Source: Arenibacter arenosicollis
GTDB lineage: Bacteria; Bacteroidota; Bacteroidia; Flavobacteriales; Flavobacteriaceae
Direction: 5' to 3'
DNA: 64,000 bases
Assembly (NCBI RefSeq): GCF_014397245.1
Contig: NZ_JACLHY010000010.1
Coordinates: 62,001-126,000, forward strand
Each line of letters begins with the position of its first letter. The first letter of the stretch is position 1. The position numbers and the translations under genes are program-made. Of the stretch, positions 1-9,983 are shown piece after piece. The notes under the pieces were generated by a model that saw only the letters and a program-made list of their open reading frames with translations, had not been told where the DNA came from and made no database searches.

Positions 1-147
1 GTCTACCTTAAAATAATTTACAAATCGATAACCTGTAGTTGGTAATTATGTCTCCAACATATACTATCTTTAATTGTAGGTTTAAGGTTCATATTATAAT
101 ACCTCTTTTGATCAACAACCTTGAACTTTTTATACGGCAATAATTGA
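1..147. other. upstream region of the glucosidase gene
   Basis: AT-rich leader before the first gene. I see no TGA-N6-TCA palindrome and no convincing TAnnTTTG box here, so the glucosidase/debranching operon does not appear to belong directly to the regulon found elsewhere in the window. The upstream neighbour is outside the window. Confidence 0.4.
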
Positions 148-2784
148 ATGACTAAAAATAAAACAACCAAGGAACAAAAGCGATTGGACGATTCCCGATC
201 GAAAGCGAAGGATTGGCATAAATGGGGTCCCTATTTAAGCGAGCGACAATGGGGGACGGTTAGGGAAGATTACAGTCCGGATGGAGATGCCTGGAACTAC
301 TTTTCTCACGAAGATTCCCGGAGTAGGGCTTATAGATGGGGAGAAGATGGGATTGCCGGAATCTCTGACCGATATTGCAATATATGCTTTGGAATAGCCC
401 TCTGGAACGGTAAGGATGGTATTTTAAAGGAGCGACTTTTTGGTTTAACTGGACCCCAGGGAAACCACGGGGAGGATGTTAAGGAATTGTATTACTATTT
501 AGAGAATACTCCTACCCATTCCTATATGAAGCATTTGTACAAATATCCGCAGAATGAATTTCCATATGTACAATTGGTAGAAGAAAACAGGAAGCGGGGG
601 AAAAACGAATTTGAATACGAGCTTTTGGATACCGGTATTCTAGACAACAATGAATATTTTGATGTAATTACAGAATATGCCAAGGCTGACAACGAAGACA
701 TTCTCATAAAAATATCCATTAGCAATAGAAGTTCAAAGTCTGCTCCCATACATGTTCTACCCACCCTTTGGACCAGGAACTTATGGAGTTTTGTGGGGAT
801 GCCCAAAAAACCACTTATTAAAAAACAAAGTCATAAAGGTCAAACCTATGTTTCCATTAATCATATTTATGTAGGTAACTATAACCTTTATTTTGAAGAG
901 CCTTCCCGTTTATTATTTACCGAGAATGAGACCAATATGGAAAAGGTCTACGCGCAACCCAATGATCACCCCTTTAAAAAGGATCTTTTTCACACCTCTG
1001 TGGTGAACAATGATTATTCCATAATTTCCAAAAATAACCAAGGCACCAAATTTGCTCCCTTGTACGAGATGAACCTTAAGGGCGGGGAAACAAAAACAAT
1101 TAAATTGAGGCTGACCGCCTCCTCTTCGGAAGACCCATTCGATAACAGATTTGATATCGCCTTTGCAAAAAGAATCCAAGAATCCCAAGAATTCCTTGAT
1201 GCCACTTTTAAAACGGCATCCAAAGAAGCTAAAGAAACACAAAGGCAGGCTATTGCCGGACTTTTATGGTCCAAACAATATTACAATTATGAAGTGGAAA
1301 AGTGGCTGAACGGAGACCATAAGGAAATGCCTCCCCCACAAAATAGATTTAAAGGTAGAAACAAGGAATGGAAAACACTGAGGAACCACGATATCCTCGC
1401 TATGCCGGACAAATGGGAATATCCCTGGTTCGCAGCATGGGACACCGCATTCCATTGTGTTAGCCTAGCTTTGGTTGATTCCAGTTTTGCCAAGGATCAA
1501 CTGTTGTTATTCACCAAAGAATGGTATATGGCACCCAACGGACAGATACCTGCATATGAGTGGAATTTCAGCGATGTTAATCCACCTGTCCAAGCCTGGG
1601 CCTCCCTACAGGTTTATCAAATGGAAAAAAAGAGGACCGGCAAAGGAGATCTTATCTTTTTAAAACGAATGTTCAACAAATTGGCCCTAAATTTTACTTG
1701 GTGGGTAAACAGGGAAGATAGTCTTGAAAACAATGTTTTTGAAGGAGGATTTCTAGGGTTGGATAATATAGGTGTCTTCGATCGTAGTCGGGATATTCCC
1801 GGAGGCGGAGTCTTGGAGCAGGTTGATGGAACCTCATGGATGGCCTTATACTGCCTAAATATGTTGGAGATGGCCCTTGAAATAGCATTGCAAGACATAT
1901 CTTTTGAGGATATGACCATGAAGTACTTTGGCCATTTTGTCTTTATCGCAGAAGCATTGAATAACATAAGTCAGGATTATAACGGGTCATGGGATGAAAG
2001 CGAAGGTTTTTTTTATGATAAATTAATATTCCCTAATGGGGAATCTATGCCCATTAAAGTACGTTCCATTTCGGGATTGTTATCGCTTACAGCGGTATTG
2101 AACATAAAAAAGGAATATTTGGACAAACTTCCGAGATTTAGAAAAAGTATGGAATGGTTTCGTAGACACCGCATAGAAAACGCTAAATATCAGGTGATGG
2201 AGGAATATTCGAAAGACAAGGATGTATTATTGTCCTTGGTACCAAAGGATCGCTTAAAAAAATTGATAGGAAGCATTTTGGACGAAAAGGAATTTCTTTC
2301 CCAATATGGCATTAGGTCCTTATCCAAGGTACATGAAAATCCTTATACCATCGCCATCGATGGCACTACTTATGGGATAAATTATGAACCTGCAGAATCC
2401 TCCACCGGGCTTTTTGGTGGGAACTCCAACTGGCGAGGGCCTATTTGGATGCCGATGAACTATTTGTTTATTAATTCCTTAAGGGAATATCACAGCTATT
2501 TTGGGAACAAGTTAAAATTCACCTACCCAACCGGAAACGGAAAAACGATGAATTTAAAAGATATTAGTGATGAAATTGGCAAGAGATTAATAACACTTTT
2601 CGAAAAGGATGCAGACGGCAACAGGCCTATTCACCTTTTACATAAAGAGAAATACCAAGACCCCCATTTTAAGGACCTTATCCTATTCTATGAATATTTT
2701 CATGGAGATAGCGGTAGAGGTGTTGGGGCGTCACATCAAACCGGATGGACCGCTTTGGTAGCGAATTTAATGGAAGAAATATAA
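148..2784 (+). CDS. GH63-like glucosidase (MGH1-like domain)
   Basis: An 878-residue protein resembling the bacterial 'glucosidase' group of glycoside hydrolase family 63 (MGH1-like (alpha/alpha)6-barrel). The N-terminal third is rich in W, Y and G (for example RQWGTVREDYS near residue 34) and is probably a beta-sandwich. The catalytic barrel follows, with the motif WFAAWDTAFH whose Asp is residue 432, the likely general acid by family analogy. A second conserved block, NWRGPIWMPMNY, lies near residue 762. No signal peptide is visible, so it should be cytoplasmic. It lies 7 nt upstream of a glycogen debranching gene, which suggests a shared transcript and a role in trimming storage glucans or trehalose-like oligosaccharides. 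The exact substrate cannot be read from the sequence. Confidence 0.8.
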   Translation: MTKNKTTKEQKRLDDSRSKAKDWHKWGPYLSERQWGTVREDYSPDGDAWNYFSHEDSRSRAYRWGEDGIAGISDRYCNICFGIALWNGKDGILKERLFGLTGPQGNHGEDVKELYYYLENTPTHSYMKHLYKYPQNEFPYVQLVEENRKRGKNEFEYELLDTGILDNNEYFDVITEYAKADNEDILIKISISNRSSKSAPIHVLPTLWTRNLWSFVGMPKKPLIKKQSHKGQTYVSINHIYVGNYNLYFEEPSRLLFTENETNMEKVYAQPNDHPFKKDLFHTSVVNNDYSIISKNNQGTKFAPLYEMNLKGGETKTIKLRLTASSSEDPFDNRFDIAFAKRIQESQEFLDATFKTASKEAKETQRQAIAGLLWSKQYYNYEVEKWLNGDHKEMPPPQNRFKGRNKEWKTLRNHDILAMPDKWEYPWFAAWDTAFHCVSLALVDSSFAKDQLLLFTKEWYMAPNGQIPAYEWNFSDVNPPVQAWASLQVYQMEKKRTGKGDLIFLKRMFNKLALNFTWWVNREDSLENNVFEGGFLGLDNIGVFDRSRDIPGGGVLEQVDGTSWMALYCLNMLEMALEIALQDISFEDMTMKYFGHFVFIAEALNNISQDYNGSWDESEGFFYDKLIFPNGESMPIKVRSISGLLSLTAVLNIKKEYLDKLPRFRKSMEWFRRHRIENAKYQVMEEYSKDKDVLLSLVPKDRLKKLIGSILDEKEFLSQYGIRSLSKVHENPYTIAIDGTTYGINYEPAESSTGLFGGNSNWRGPIWMPMNYLFINSLREYHSYFGNKLKFTYPTGNGKTMNLKDISDEIGKRLITLFEKDADGNRPIHLLHKEKYQDPHFKDLILFYEYFHGDSGRGVGASHQTGWTALVANLMEEI

Positions 2785-2791
2785 TTGTAAT

Positions 2792-4780
2792 TTGGAAGAT
2801 TTTTTTAAAAAGGAATGGTTGGTTACTAACGGACTGGGAGGATATGCTTCCGGGGCTGTCAACGGGGCCAATACTAGACAGTACCACGGTCTTTTGGTAG
2901 CTGCTCTGGAACCGCCTACCGATAGAATGGTGGTAGTTGCCAAAATAGAAGAACGGGTCCTTTTAGATGGCCAATACCATAATTTATCCTCCAATCAATA
3001 TCCCAAAGTAGTTTTCCCCGATAGCGGTCACTATTTAAATAATTTTGATATCAGCCCTACTCCTTCCTGGCAATTTGCAGGCAAGGATTGGGATTTGTAT
3101 AAAAATGTAAAAATGGTACCCGGGTCCAACACCACGGTGGTGACCTATACGAACAATGGAAAAACACCATTGGTTTTGGAACTACATCCTCTCTACGCTT
3201 ACAATGACTTTCATACTACCTTTCACGAAGCCTCATGCTATAATTTTTTTACAGAATTCAATGAGGGACACTTAAAAACATTCCCCAAATACGGAAGTCA
3301 GCCAGTTTTTACGGGCTGGACATCGGGAAAGTTTTTAGAAGACCGTTGTTGGTTTAAAAATATTATTCTTCCAATGGGTAAAGCCCGTGGCCAAGGCTCT
3401 GTTTGCGACTATTACAGAATTGGATATCTTGTGCACGAGCTGCTGCCCGGGGAAGATCTTACCTTGTACTTCACAGTTGAAGAAGACATCATAAAAAAAG
3501 GACTAATAAATCTTCTAGCCATTGCCAACGAAAAACAAAAATCCCACAATAAGGAACTTCAAGATGGGTTTTTCAAAGACCTTATGGTGTCGGGAGAGCA
3601 ATTTTTGGTCCAAAGAAAATCTACCAATAGTATGTCTATAATTGCAGGCTATCACTGGTTTACGGATTGGGGAAGGGATACCATGATCGCTATGCGCGGA
3701 TTGACCATAGCAACTGGCAACAAAGCGTTGTCAAATTCTATATTGAATACCTTTTTCAAAAGTGTTGATCAAGGCATGATTCCGGACCGGTTTCCAGATA
3801 ACGCCAAAGATCCAGTTCATTATAATACTATTGATGCAACCTTATGGCTTTTTGTTGCGAGCTATGATTACCATCAAAAATTTGAAGATCTTCAATTTCT
3901 AAAAAGTCATATTGCAATATTGAAGGATATATTGGACCAACATATTTCCGGAGCACGTTACAATATTCACATTACTGAAGAAGGATTTATTAGTGGTGGG
4001 GAGCCCGATGTTCAGCTTACATGGATGGACGCGATCGTTGGCGGAAAGGTTATTACGCCTAGAATTGGCTGTCCGGTGGAGATTAATGCGCTTTGGTACA
4101 ATGCCCTTAAAATTTACGAGAATTTCTGTAGTGTTCTTGAAGTGGAAATTGATGCCTGTTATTTGAATTTAATAACTAAGTTTGAAACTAATTTTACAAA
4201 CTTCTTTATTAATCCCGAAGGCACTTTATACGATGTAATCGTACCGGGGATTTCACAGGACAACACCTTTCGTCCCAATCAAATATATTGCCTGAGCCTA
4301 CCCTTCACCGTTCTTAATAATGACCAACAAAAGTCCATTTTTGAAGCTGTGAAAGATAGACTTTATACCCCATTTGGACTTCGCACTTTGGATCAGGACA
4401 ATCCGGATTATAAGCCGAACTATGAAGGAAATCAATGGTCACGTGACCATGCTTATCATCAAGGGACCGTATGGCCGTTTTTACTGTATGAATATTTTCA
4501 GTCCTTTTTCACCATTTACGGAACTTCCTTGGAGAATAAAAAAAAGGTCCTGTCCGAATTGGAACAATTAAAAGAGCATTTCTATTTCTATAATGGTATC
4601 CATTGTATTTCCGAAGTCTTTAACGGGGATGACCCTAAGGAAGGAAAAGGATGTATTCATCAGGCCTGGTCCGTTGCTGCCATTATTAAACTATATGTAG
4701 ATTATGGCTTGGACAAAATTGAAAATAAAAGTGAAAGTGAAGTATCAGTTAAATTGGGACAAACCTTAAATAAGGAATAA
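2792..4780 (+). CDS. glycogen debranching enzyme (amylo-alpha-1,6-glucosidase)
   Basis: A 662-residue archaeal-type debranching enzyme that hydrolyses alpha-1,6 branch points of glycogen. The N-terminal GDE_N domain starts with KEWLVTNGLGGYASG. The C-terminal (alpha/alpha)6-barrel (GH133/GDE_C) carries WFTDWGRDTMIAMRG around residue 290 and GGEPDVQLTWMDA around residue 400, both with acidic catalytic candidates. The start is a TTG codon at 2792. The reading frame is open only from 2771 and contains no ATG or GTG before the conserved N-terminal motif, so TTG is the best choice. It begins 7 nt after the preceding stop, which points to translational coupling with the GH63-like gene. Together with the glucan phosphorylase at 43.3-45.9 kb it would complete glycogen breakdown. 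Confidence 0.88.
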   Translation: MEDFFKKEWLVTNGLGGYASGAVNGANTRQYHGLLVAALEPPTDRMVVVAKIEERVLLDGQYHNLSSNQYPKVVFPDSGHYLNNFDISPTPSWQFAGKDWDLYKNVKMVPGSNTTVVTYTNNGKTPLVLELHPLYAYNDFHTTFHEASCYNFFTEFNEGHLKTFPKYGSQPVFTGWTSGKFLEDRCWFKNIILPMGKARGQGSVCDYYRIGYLVHELLPGEDLTLYFTVEEDIIKKGLINLLAIANEKQKSHNKELQDGFFKDLMVSGEQFLVQRKSTNSMSIIAGYHWFTDWGRDTMIAMRGLTIATGNKALSNSILNTFFKSVDQGMIPDRFPDNAKDPVHYNTIDATLWLFVASYDYHQKFEDLQFLKSHIAILKDILDQHISGARYNIHITEEGFISGGEPDVQLTWMDAIVGGKVITPRIGCPVEINALWYNALKIYENFCSVLEVEIDACYLNLITKFETNFTNFFINPEGTLYDVIVPGISQDNTFRPNQIYCLSLPFTVLNNDQQKSIFEAVKDRLYTPFGLRTLDQDNPDYKPNYEGNQWSRDHAYHQGTVWPFLLYEYFQSFFTIYGTSLENKKKVLSELEQLKEHFYFYNGIHCISEVFNGDDPKEGKGCIHQAWSVAAIIKLYVDYGLDKIENKSESEVSVKLGQTLNKE

Positions 4781-4801
4781 AAACGTATTTTATCTATCGC
4801 C

Positions 4802-5059
4802 TTATAAAGCAAACAACCCCTTGGGAACTGCATGAAATCCTAATCCTCTAACCATCTTTTCAATTTCTTTTATTTCCACCATTTTTGTGGTATGCACAGT
4901 AAATTCCACAGGGTAGCTGTCATTGAAAATTACATTTTTTACACCATCAATTTTTAACAAGTTATCCTCAATTCTCTTTAGGTCGTTTGCCTCTTTCGCA
5001 TTAGTTCCGAAGATTTTACCATGATTGCCAGGAATTACATTTTCTGTTATAATACTCAT
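4802..5059 (-). CDS. small HMA-like ferredoxin-fold protein lacking CXXC
   Basis: An 85-residue protein. Residues 25-80 read as a beta-alpha-beta-beta-alpha-beta unit (LKRIEDNLLKIDGVKNVIF, then FTVHTTKMVEIKEIEKMV), the pattern of heavy-metal-associated/copper chaperone domains. The metal-binding CXXC is absent and the protein has no cysteine, so metal transport is unlikely. It converges on the debranching enzyme with a 21-bp gap. Function unknown. The 154 bp before it contain no TGA-N6-TCA site. Confidence 0.6.
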   Translation of the reverse strand: MSIITENVIPGNHGKIFGTNAKEANDLKRIEDNLLKIDGVKNVIFNDSYPVEFTVHTTKMVEIKEIEKMVRGLGFHAVPKGLFAL

Positions 5060-5213
5060 AATTAATATATGTTTAATAAAAATAATATATTGGCCAACCC
5101 ATCTTCAAAATCAGTAGTTATTTAAACATTTCAGGCCTAATATAAATTTACAAAAAACGGGAAAGAACAAGGGTTATAATTTCCATAACTTTTTAAGCAT
5201 ATATTCAATAGTC

Positions 5214-6944
5214 TTAAATAATAAGTCTTACATCTCCCAATTCTTGAATCTTATAGGGAAATTTATCCCCTGGTGAACCTATAAACATGAAGTTGGTGGG
5301 AATTCCCCAGCGTTTGGACAATTCCTTAATTTTCTCCGGACCAAATACTCCCTTCTCTTCTACAAAATGAATATGAATATCTGGGTAGGCACGATCCAAT
5401 ACCCCAATATCCTCTTTCAATTTGGGTGCTATAAAATGTTCCTCATCCACTACCGCAACAATTTTGAGTATCCTGGTTGGTTCATTATTTTTAATATAAA
5501 GCATCACCTTATTTAAGGTAGCCACATCGTCATGGTTTGTAAAAAAAACGAACTGTTGTTTATTAATTGCCGCCAGTAATTTTTTGGTATGTACGTTCAA
5601 GGTCTTAAATAGTTGGCCCTTATCAGGAAAGATAAAACTTAGAATATCTAGAAATCCCCTAAAAATATAGGTGCGGTACAACATGAAAAACACAACAAGA
5701 AGAGTAGGAATGAGATATTCGGTAAATATCCCCAAATAGGAAGGATTTAATATAATGTTCCCGGCCATGGCAGCCAATACCGCAAATATGGCTATCATAA
5801 GACCTAACCAGCTAGATCTTTCCGGACGTGGTAATTTCGCCCTGTTTATTTTAAGCATCATGTTACCAATTCCGAATAATACCATCACCGATAAAAAAGC
5901 TATGGTATAAACTCCTGCCAATTTTGCCAGGTTTCCTTGGGTTACCATCAATATGGACACACATAAAAAAAAGAATAAAGTATAAATCATATAAGAACTG
6001 CCAGCCTTATTTTTCTTCAATAAAAATTTGGGCAAAATACGGTCCAAGGCCATGCGTTCCATAAGTCCACCCACACCTACAAAGGAAGTAAGCACAGCAC
6101 CGCTTAAAACCAAAGCAGCGTCTATACCCACAAGTAAGGAAAGCCAATTGCCTCCGGAAACATCTGCCATATGGGAGAGTAGGGCATCTTGATTGGTTTC
6201 AATAAAATGGATGGGGATAATGGCAAGGGCCAAAAAGGCGATCAATGGATTAAAAATAGTAACTACCACCCACATGTTACGTAAGGTCTTCGGAAATATG
6301 CCTTCCTTCTGTTCCTCAACATAATTGGCTGAACTTTCAAAACCACTAATCCCCAACATAGCTGCTGAAAACCCTAAAAACAAAGCGCTAAATATACTAC
6401 CCTCCACCGGAGTCTTGAAATTTGCTAAGAGGGTTTCAAACCCGTTTTGCGCAAAGTAGACGATACAGAAGACGCACAATAATGTCAATGAAATTAAATG
6501 AAATATGAAAATGATTATTGCCACCTTGGAAGATTCACCAATACCTATGATAACCAATCCCATAAAACAAAACATCAAGATTATGCTTACCGGTAAGACC
6601 GGGATAAAGTTCCATATGCTGTAGGCATACTTTACTGCCTCACTTGCCGATATCACAGCAGTTGCCATATAAGAAAGAACGGTCAAAGCGGCAGCAAGGG
6701 AAGCGGTCGACTTTTTGGTGGTATTCAATAGGGCATTATAGGCTCCTCCATTTAAAGGTAGCGCCCCCACCACTTCCCCATAGATTTTTCTAAAAAGAAA
6801 TAATACAAAGGCCACTACCAAAAGAGAAATCCAGGCATACTGACCGGAATAGACAATGGCTAGGGCGGAAACATATAAACAAGAGGAGCTAATGTCGTTT
6901 CCACATATGGCCGTGGCTTCCAGTTGATTTAATTTTTTCTTCAT
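5214..6944 (-). CDS. APC-family amino acid/polyamine permease with C-terminal Usp-like domain
   Basis: A 576-residue membrane protein. The first ~430 residues hold about twelve hydrophobic segments and the APC-type start QLEATAICGNDISSSCLY, resembling amino acid/polyamine antiporters. The last ~130 residues are soluble and look like a Usp/Rossmann-type alpha/beta domain (QQFVFFTNHDDVATLNKVML, then ILKIVAVVDEEHF, ending MFIGSPGDKFPYKIQELGDV). The fusion suggests that a cytosolic nucleotide-binding tail gates transport. It is divergent from the DUF1003 gene; the 112-bp spacer has no TGA-N6-TCA site. The transported substrate is not evident. Confidence 0.78.
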   Translation of the reverse strand: MKKKLNQLEATAICGNDISSSCLYVSALAIVYSGQYAWISLLVVAFVLFLFRKIYGEVVGALPLNGGAYNALLNTTKKSTASLAAALTVLSYMATAVISASEAVKYAYSIWNFIPVLPVSIILMFCFMGLVIIGIGESSKVAIIIFIFHLISLTLLCVFCIVYFAQNGFETLLANFKTPVEGSIFSALFLGFSAAMLGISGFESSANYVEEQKEGIFPKTLRNMWVVVTIFNPLIAFLALAIIPIHFIETNQDALLSHMADVSGGNWLSLLVGIDAALVLSGAVLTSFVGVGGLMERMALDRILPKFLLKKNKAGSSYMIYTLFFFLCVSILMVTQGNLAKLAGVYTIAFLSVMVLFGIGNMMLKINRAKLPRPERSSWLGLMIAIFAVLAAMAGNIILNPSYLGIFTEYLIPTLLVVFFMLYRTYIFRGFLDILSFIFPDKGQLFKTLNVHTKKLLAAINKQQFVFFTNHDDVATLNKVMLYIKNNEPTRILKIVAVVDEEHFIAPKLKEDIGVLDRAYPDIHIHFVEEKGVFGPEKIKELSKRWGIPTNFMFIGSPGDKFPYKIQELGDVRLII

Positions 6945-7056
6945 TGAATCATTATTGGGGTAAAGAAACCTTACCTAAAGATAGGTGTAAAACAAGTACT
7001 ATTTGTTTATATGAGGTAGAAAATATATTACTTTTAAGATATAAAATACGCTACCC

Positions 7057-7767
7057 ATGAAGACCTTTACAAGCGCCATTTCCCTAAAAGAATTTCCGAT
7101 CAGCGAACAGGTTCCTGTAAAAACAATTCGAAAATCCATAATGGATCTTATCCAAAAAGAACATCCAGACATAAATTCGAAAAAATCCATTGCCGTATCC
7201 GAACTCAATTCTTATCGACAAAAATATTTGGCAGAATATCTTATTCATGAAGTAGGGGAACTGTCCACACTTGAGGAAGATGTACTAAAGACGATCCAGC
7301 AGGAGAAAATAATTACCACCCAAAGGGAATTATTGGATGAATCAACTGAATATTCCTATGGACAACGCCTGGCAGATCGGGTAGCCACTTTCGGCGGAAG
7401 TTGGAGATTCATAATTCTTTTTGCCATTTTTATTTTTATTTGGATGGTCATCAATATTATCTTCCTAATGGATAAAGGATTTGACCCCTACCCTTTTATC
7501 CTTTTGAATTTAATTTTGTCCTGTTTGGCGGCATTGCAGGCCCCCGTAATAATGATGAGCCAAAATAGGCAGGAGGAAAAGGACAGGGAACGGTCCAAAC
7601 AAGATTATATGGTCAATTTAAAGGCCGAATTGGAAATTCGAATCCTACACGAGAAATTGGACCACCTTATAATCCATCAGCAACAAGAGCTATTAAACAT
7701 CCAACAAATACAAGTGGAGATGATGGAAGATATAATGAACCAAATAAAGAGGCAACAGAAAAGCTGA
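7057..7767 (+). CDS. DUF1003 membrane protein
   Basis: A 236-residue protein matching the DUF1003 family. About 105 soluble residues are followed by YGQRLADRVATFGGSWRFI, two transmembrane helices (FIILFAIFIFIWMVINIIF and FILLNLILSCLAALQAPVI), the family motif MMSQNRQEEKDR and a basic/coiled-coil tail (LEIRILHEKLDHLIIHQQQE). Function is unknown. A TACTTTTA box at 7029-7036 could serve as the −7 element, but no TGA-N6-TCA lies at the spacing seen elsewhere in the window. Confidence 0.8.
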   Translation: MKTFTSAISLKEFPISEQVPVKTIRKSIMDLIQKEHPDINSKKSIAVSELNSYRQKYLAEYLIHEVGELSTLEEDVLKTIQQEKIITTQRELLDESTEYSYGQRLADRVATFGGSWRFIILFAIFIFIWMVINIIFLMDKGFDPYPFILLNLILSCLAALQAPVIMMSQNRQEEKDRERSKQDYMVNLKAELEIRILHEKLDHLIIHQQQELLNIQQIQVEMMEDIMNQIKRQQKS

Positions 7768-7884
7768 GGACCTGTTTAAGAATACGACAAATATTGAGAT
7801 ATTCTGGAAAATCATCCCTAGGAGTTAAGATATTTTGTATTTTTTGAGAACCAATTAATAACCGATCAAATTAATCACGCTACC

Positions 7885-9261
7885 ATGGAAACCAAGATTT
7901 TTAACATCAATAGAAGACACTTTATAAAGGGCACTGCAGCATCCTTGGCACTTTCCTCTTTTGGATCCTATGGTATGGAACTCCTATATCGGGATAAGCC
8001 GCTACGTGTTGGACTGATCGGCACAGGTTGGTATGGAAAAAGTGACCTTTTTAGGCTTATGCAAGTAACCAAGGTAAACGTGGTATCCATTTGTGATGTG
8101 GACGAACGTTTGCTTAAGGAAGCAGCAAACCTGATACAACTTAGACAACCTTCAGGAAAAGCCCCCAGAACCTATAGGGATTATAGAAAAATGCTGGCCG
8201 AGAAGGATCTGGATATTGTGCTTATTGGCACCCCAGATCATTGGCATGCATTACAGGCCATAGAGGCTTTAAAATCGGGCGCCCATGTTTATGTACAAAA
8301 GCCTATAAGTGTAGATGTCCTTGAGGGCGAAGCTATGGTCGCTGCCGCCAGAAAATACAACAGGGTAGTTCAGGTGGGAACACAACGCAAAAGTACTCCC
8401 CACCTTATTGATGCCAAAAAAAATATAGTGGACGCTGGCTTGTTGGGGAAAATTTCCCATGTGGAAATGTGTTGTTACTACCACATGCGGGCCAATGGCA
8501 ATCCACCAATAGAAAGTGTACCTGAGTTTTTGGATTATGAAATGTGGACCGGACCCGCACCCCTACGACCTTATGATGGAATTCCCCACAGACGTTGGTG
8601 GCGAACTTTCATGGAATACGGCAATGGAATTATGGGCGATATGTGCGTACACATGCTGGATACCGTTAGATGGATGCTAGAGCTGGATTGGCCCAAAAGG
8701 ATTAGTTCTACAGGCGGAATCTATGTCCAAAAGGACGGTAAATCCAATATAGCCGATACCCAAACCGCAATATTTGAATATGAAGAACTCAACTGCGTAT
8801 GGCAGCATAGAAGCTGGGGAACCCCTGCAGACCCTGATTATCCATGGTCCTTTAAACTTTATGGAGAAAAAGGAACATTGTCCGGCAGCACTATGAGAGC
8901 AGATTTTGTCCCCCATGGCGATGGAGAAAAGATACATATGGATGTTGTTTATGAAAAAGAAAAATATCCCGAGGACCTTACCGAAAAAGATATAGAATTG
9001 AACGCAGCACCGGCTACCAGATTACATATGTTGGATTTCCTTGCCGCCATTGATAAGGGTACTTTACCTATTGCCGATATTCGGGAGGGCCATGTCTCAA
9101 CTGCCAGTTGCATTTTGGCCAATATGGCCATGGCTACAGGAAGGCCATTAATCTATGACCCTAAAAATATTGTTGTGGTCAATGATGCGGAAGCAACGGC
9201 ACTTTTGCAAAGGGATTACCGTGCCCCGTGGAAACATCCACATCCCAATGATTTTAGATAG
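7885..9261 (+). CDS. Gfo/Idh/MocA family oxidoreductase with twin-arginine signal
   Basis: A 458-residue NAD(P)-dependent oxidoreductase. The N-terminus NRRHFIKGTAASLALSSFGS is a Tat-type signal, so the folded, cofactor-loaded enzyme is probably exported. The Rossmann fold begins at LRVGLIGTGWYGKSDLFRL, and GTPDHWHALQAIEALKSGAH followed by VYVQKPIS corresponds to the family's EKP motif, with Q in place of E. The C-terminal half is the substrate-binding beta-sheet domain. Relatives in Bacteroidota act on sugars and sugar derivatives, but the substrate here cannot be assigned. It stands alone between a DUF1003 gene and a convergent ABC operon. Confidence 0.85.
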   Translation: METKIFNINRRHFIKGTAASLALSSFGSYGMELLYRDKPLRVGLIGTGWYGKSDLFRLMQVTKVNVVSICDVDERLLKEAANLIQLRQPSGKAPRTYRDYRKMLAEKDLDIVLIGTPDHWHALQAIEALKSGAHVYVQKPISVDVLEGEAMVAAARKYNRVVQVGTQRKSTPHLIDAKKNIVDAGLLGKISHVEMCCYYHMRANGNPPIESVPEFLDYEMWTGPAPLRPYDGIPHRRWWRTFMEYGNGIMGDMCVHMLDTVRWMLELDWPKRISSTGGIYVQKDGKSNIADTQTAIFEYEELNCVWQHRSWGTPADPDYPWSFKLYGEKGTLSGSTMRADFVPHGDGEKIHMDVVYEKEKYPEDLTEKDIELNAAPATRLHMLDFLAAIDKGTLPIADIREGHVSTASCILANMAMATGRPLIYDPKNIVVVNDAEATALLQRDYRAPWKHPHPNDFR

Positions 9262-9299
9262 ACTTTTAGCAGTCCCCTTTAGTTCTAGGTAAACAAAAT

Positions 9300-9974
9300 T
9301 TAATCCAAAACACGCCCATCCTCCATCTGGATGATGCGATCCGTACGTTTTGCAAAATCCTCGTCATGGGTCACAATCAAAAGGGAGAGACCTTCCTCCT
9401 CTTTTAGCCTTTTAAATATACTGAAGACGTTTTCGGAATTATGGCTATCCAAATTCCCAGTGGGTTCATCGCCCATAAGAATGGAAGGATTGTTTATCAA
9501 GGCTCTAGCTATAGCCACCCGTTGCTTTTCCCCACCGGATATCCTTGAAGCACGTTGATGGGCCAATTTTTCTATGTCCAACATTATTAATTTTTCCATA
9601 GCGTCGTGTTCTATTTCTGCTACGGACTTCTCTGCCAATTTTTTGGCAGGTAGCATTACATTTTCAAGTACACTAAACTCGGACAACAAATAATGGAACT
9701 GGAATACGAAGCCTATGTGCTTATTGCGGATGCGTGACAATTCCTGATGTTTTTGACCCGTAATTAATGTATTGTTGAGAAAAAGTTCGCCCGTATAGTC
9801 GGTATCCATAGTAGAAAGAATATAAAGCAGTGTAGACTTTCCAGATCCAGATTTACCCATTATAGAGACGAATTCACCAGCCTCAACGCCAAATGAAATA
9901 TCCTTGAGCACATGAAAATCCTTGGGCTTTAAAAAATGCTTATTTATGTTTTTTGTTTCTAAAACTAGATTCAT
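9300..9974 (-). CDS. ABC transporter ATP-binding protein (MacB/LolD type)
   Basis: A 224-residue ATPase with Walker A GKSGSGKST, Q-loop VFQFHYLLSEFSVLENV, signature ISGGEKQRVAIARAL, Walker B ILMGDEPTG and the H-loop in VTHDEDFAKR. The length and the LSEFSVLENVMLP segment match the LolD/MacB subfamily, which powers mechanotransmission-type exporters instead of moving substrate through the membrane. It is the last gene of a three-gene minus-strand operon with an FtsX-type permease (9-bp gap) and a periplasmic adaptor. Confidence 0.92.
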   Translation of the reverse strand: MNLVLETKNINKHFLKPKDFHVLKDISFGVEAGEFVSIMGKSGSGKSTLLYILSTMDTDYTGELFLNNTLITGQKHQELSRIRNKHIGFVFQFHYLLSEFSVLENVMLPAKKLAEKSVAEIEHDAMEKLIMLDIEKLAHQRASRISGGEKQRVAIARALINNPSILMGDEPTGNLDSHNSENVFSIFKRLKEEEGLSLLIVTHDEDFAKRTDRIIQMEDGRVLD

Positions 9975-9983
9975 GGATATTGG

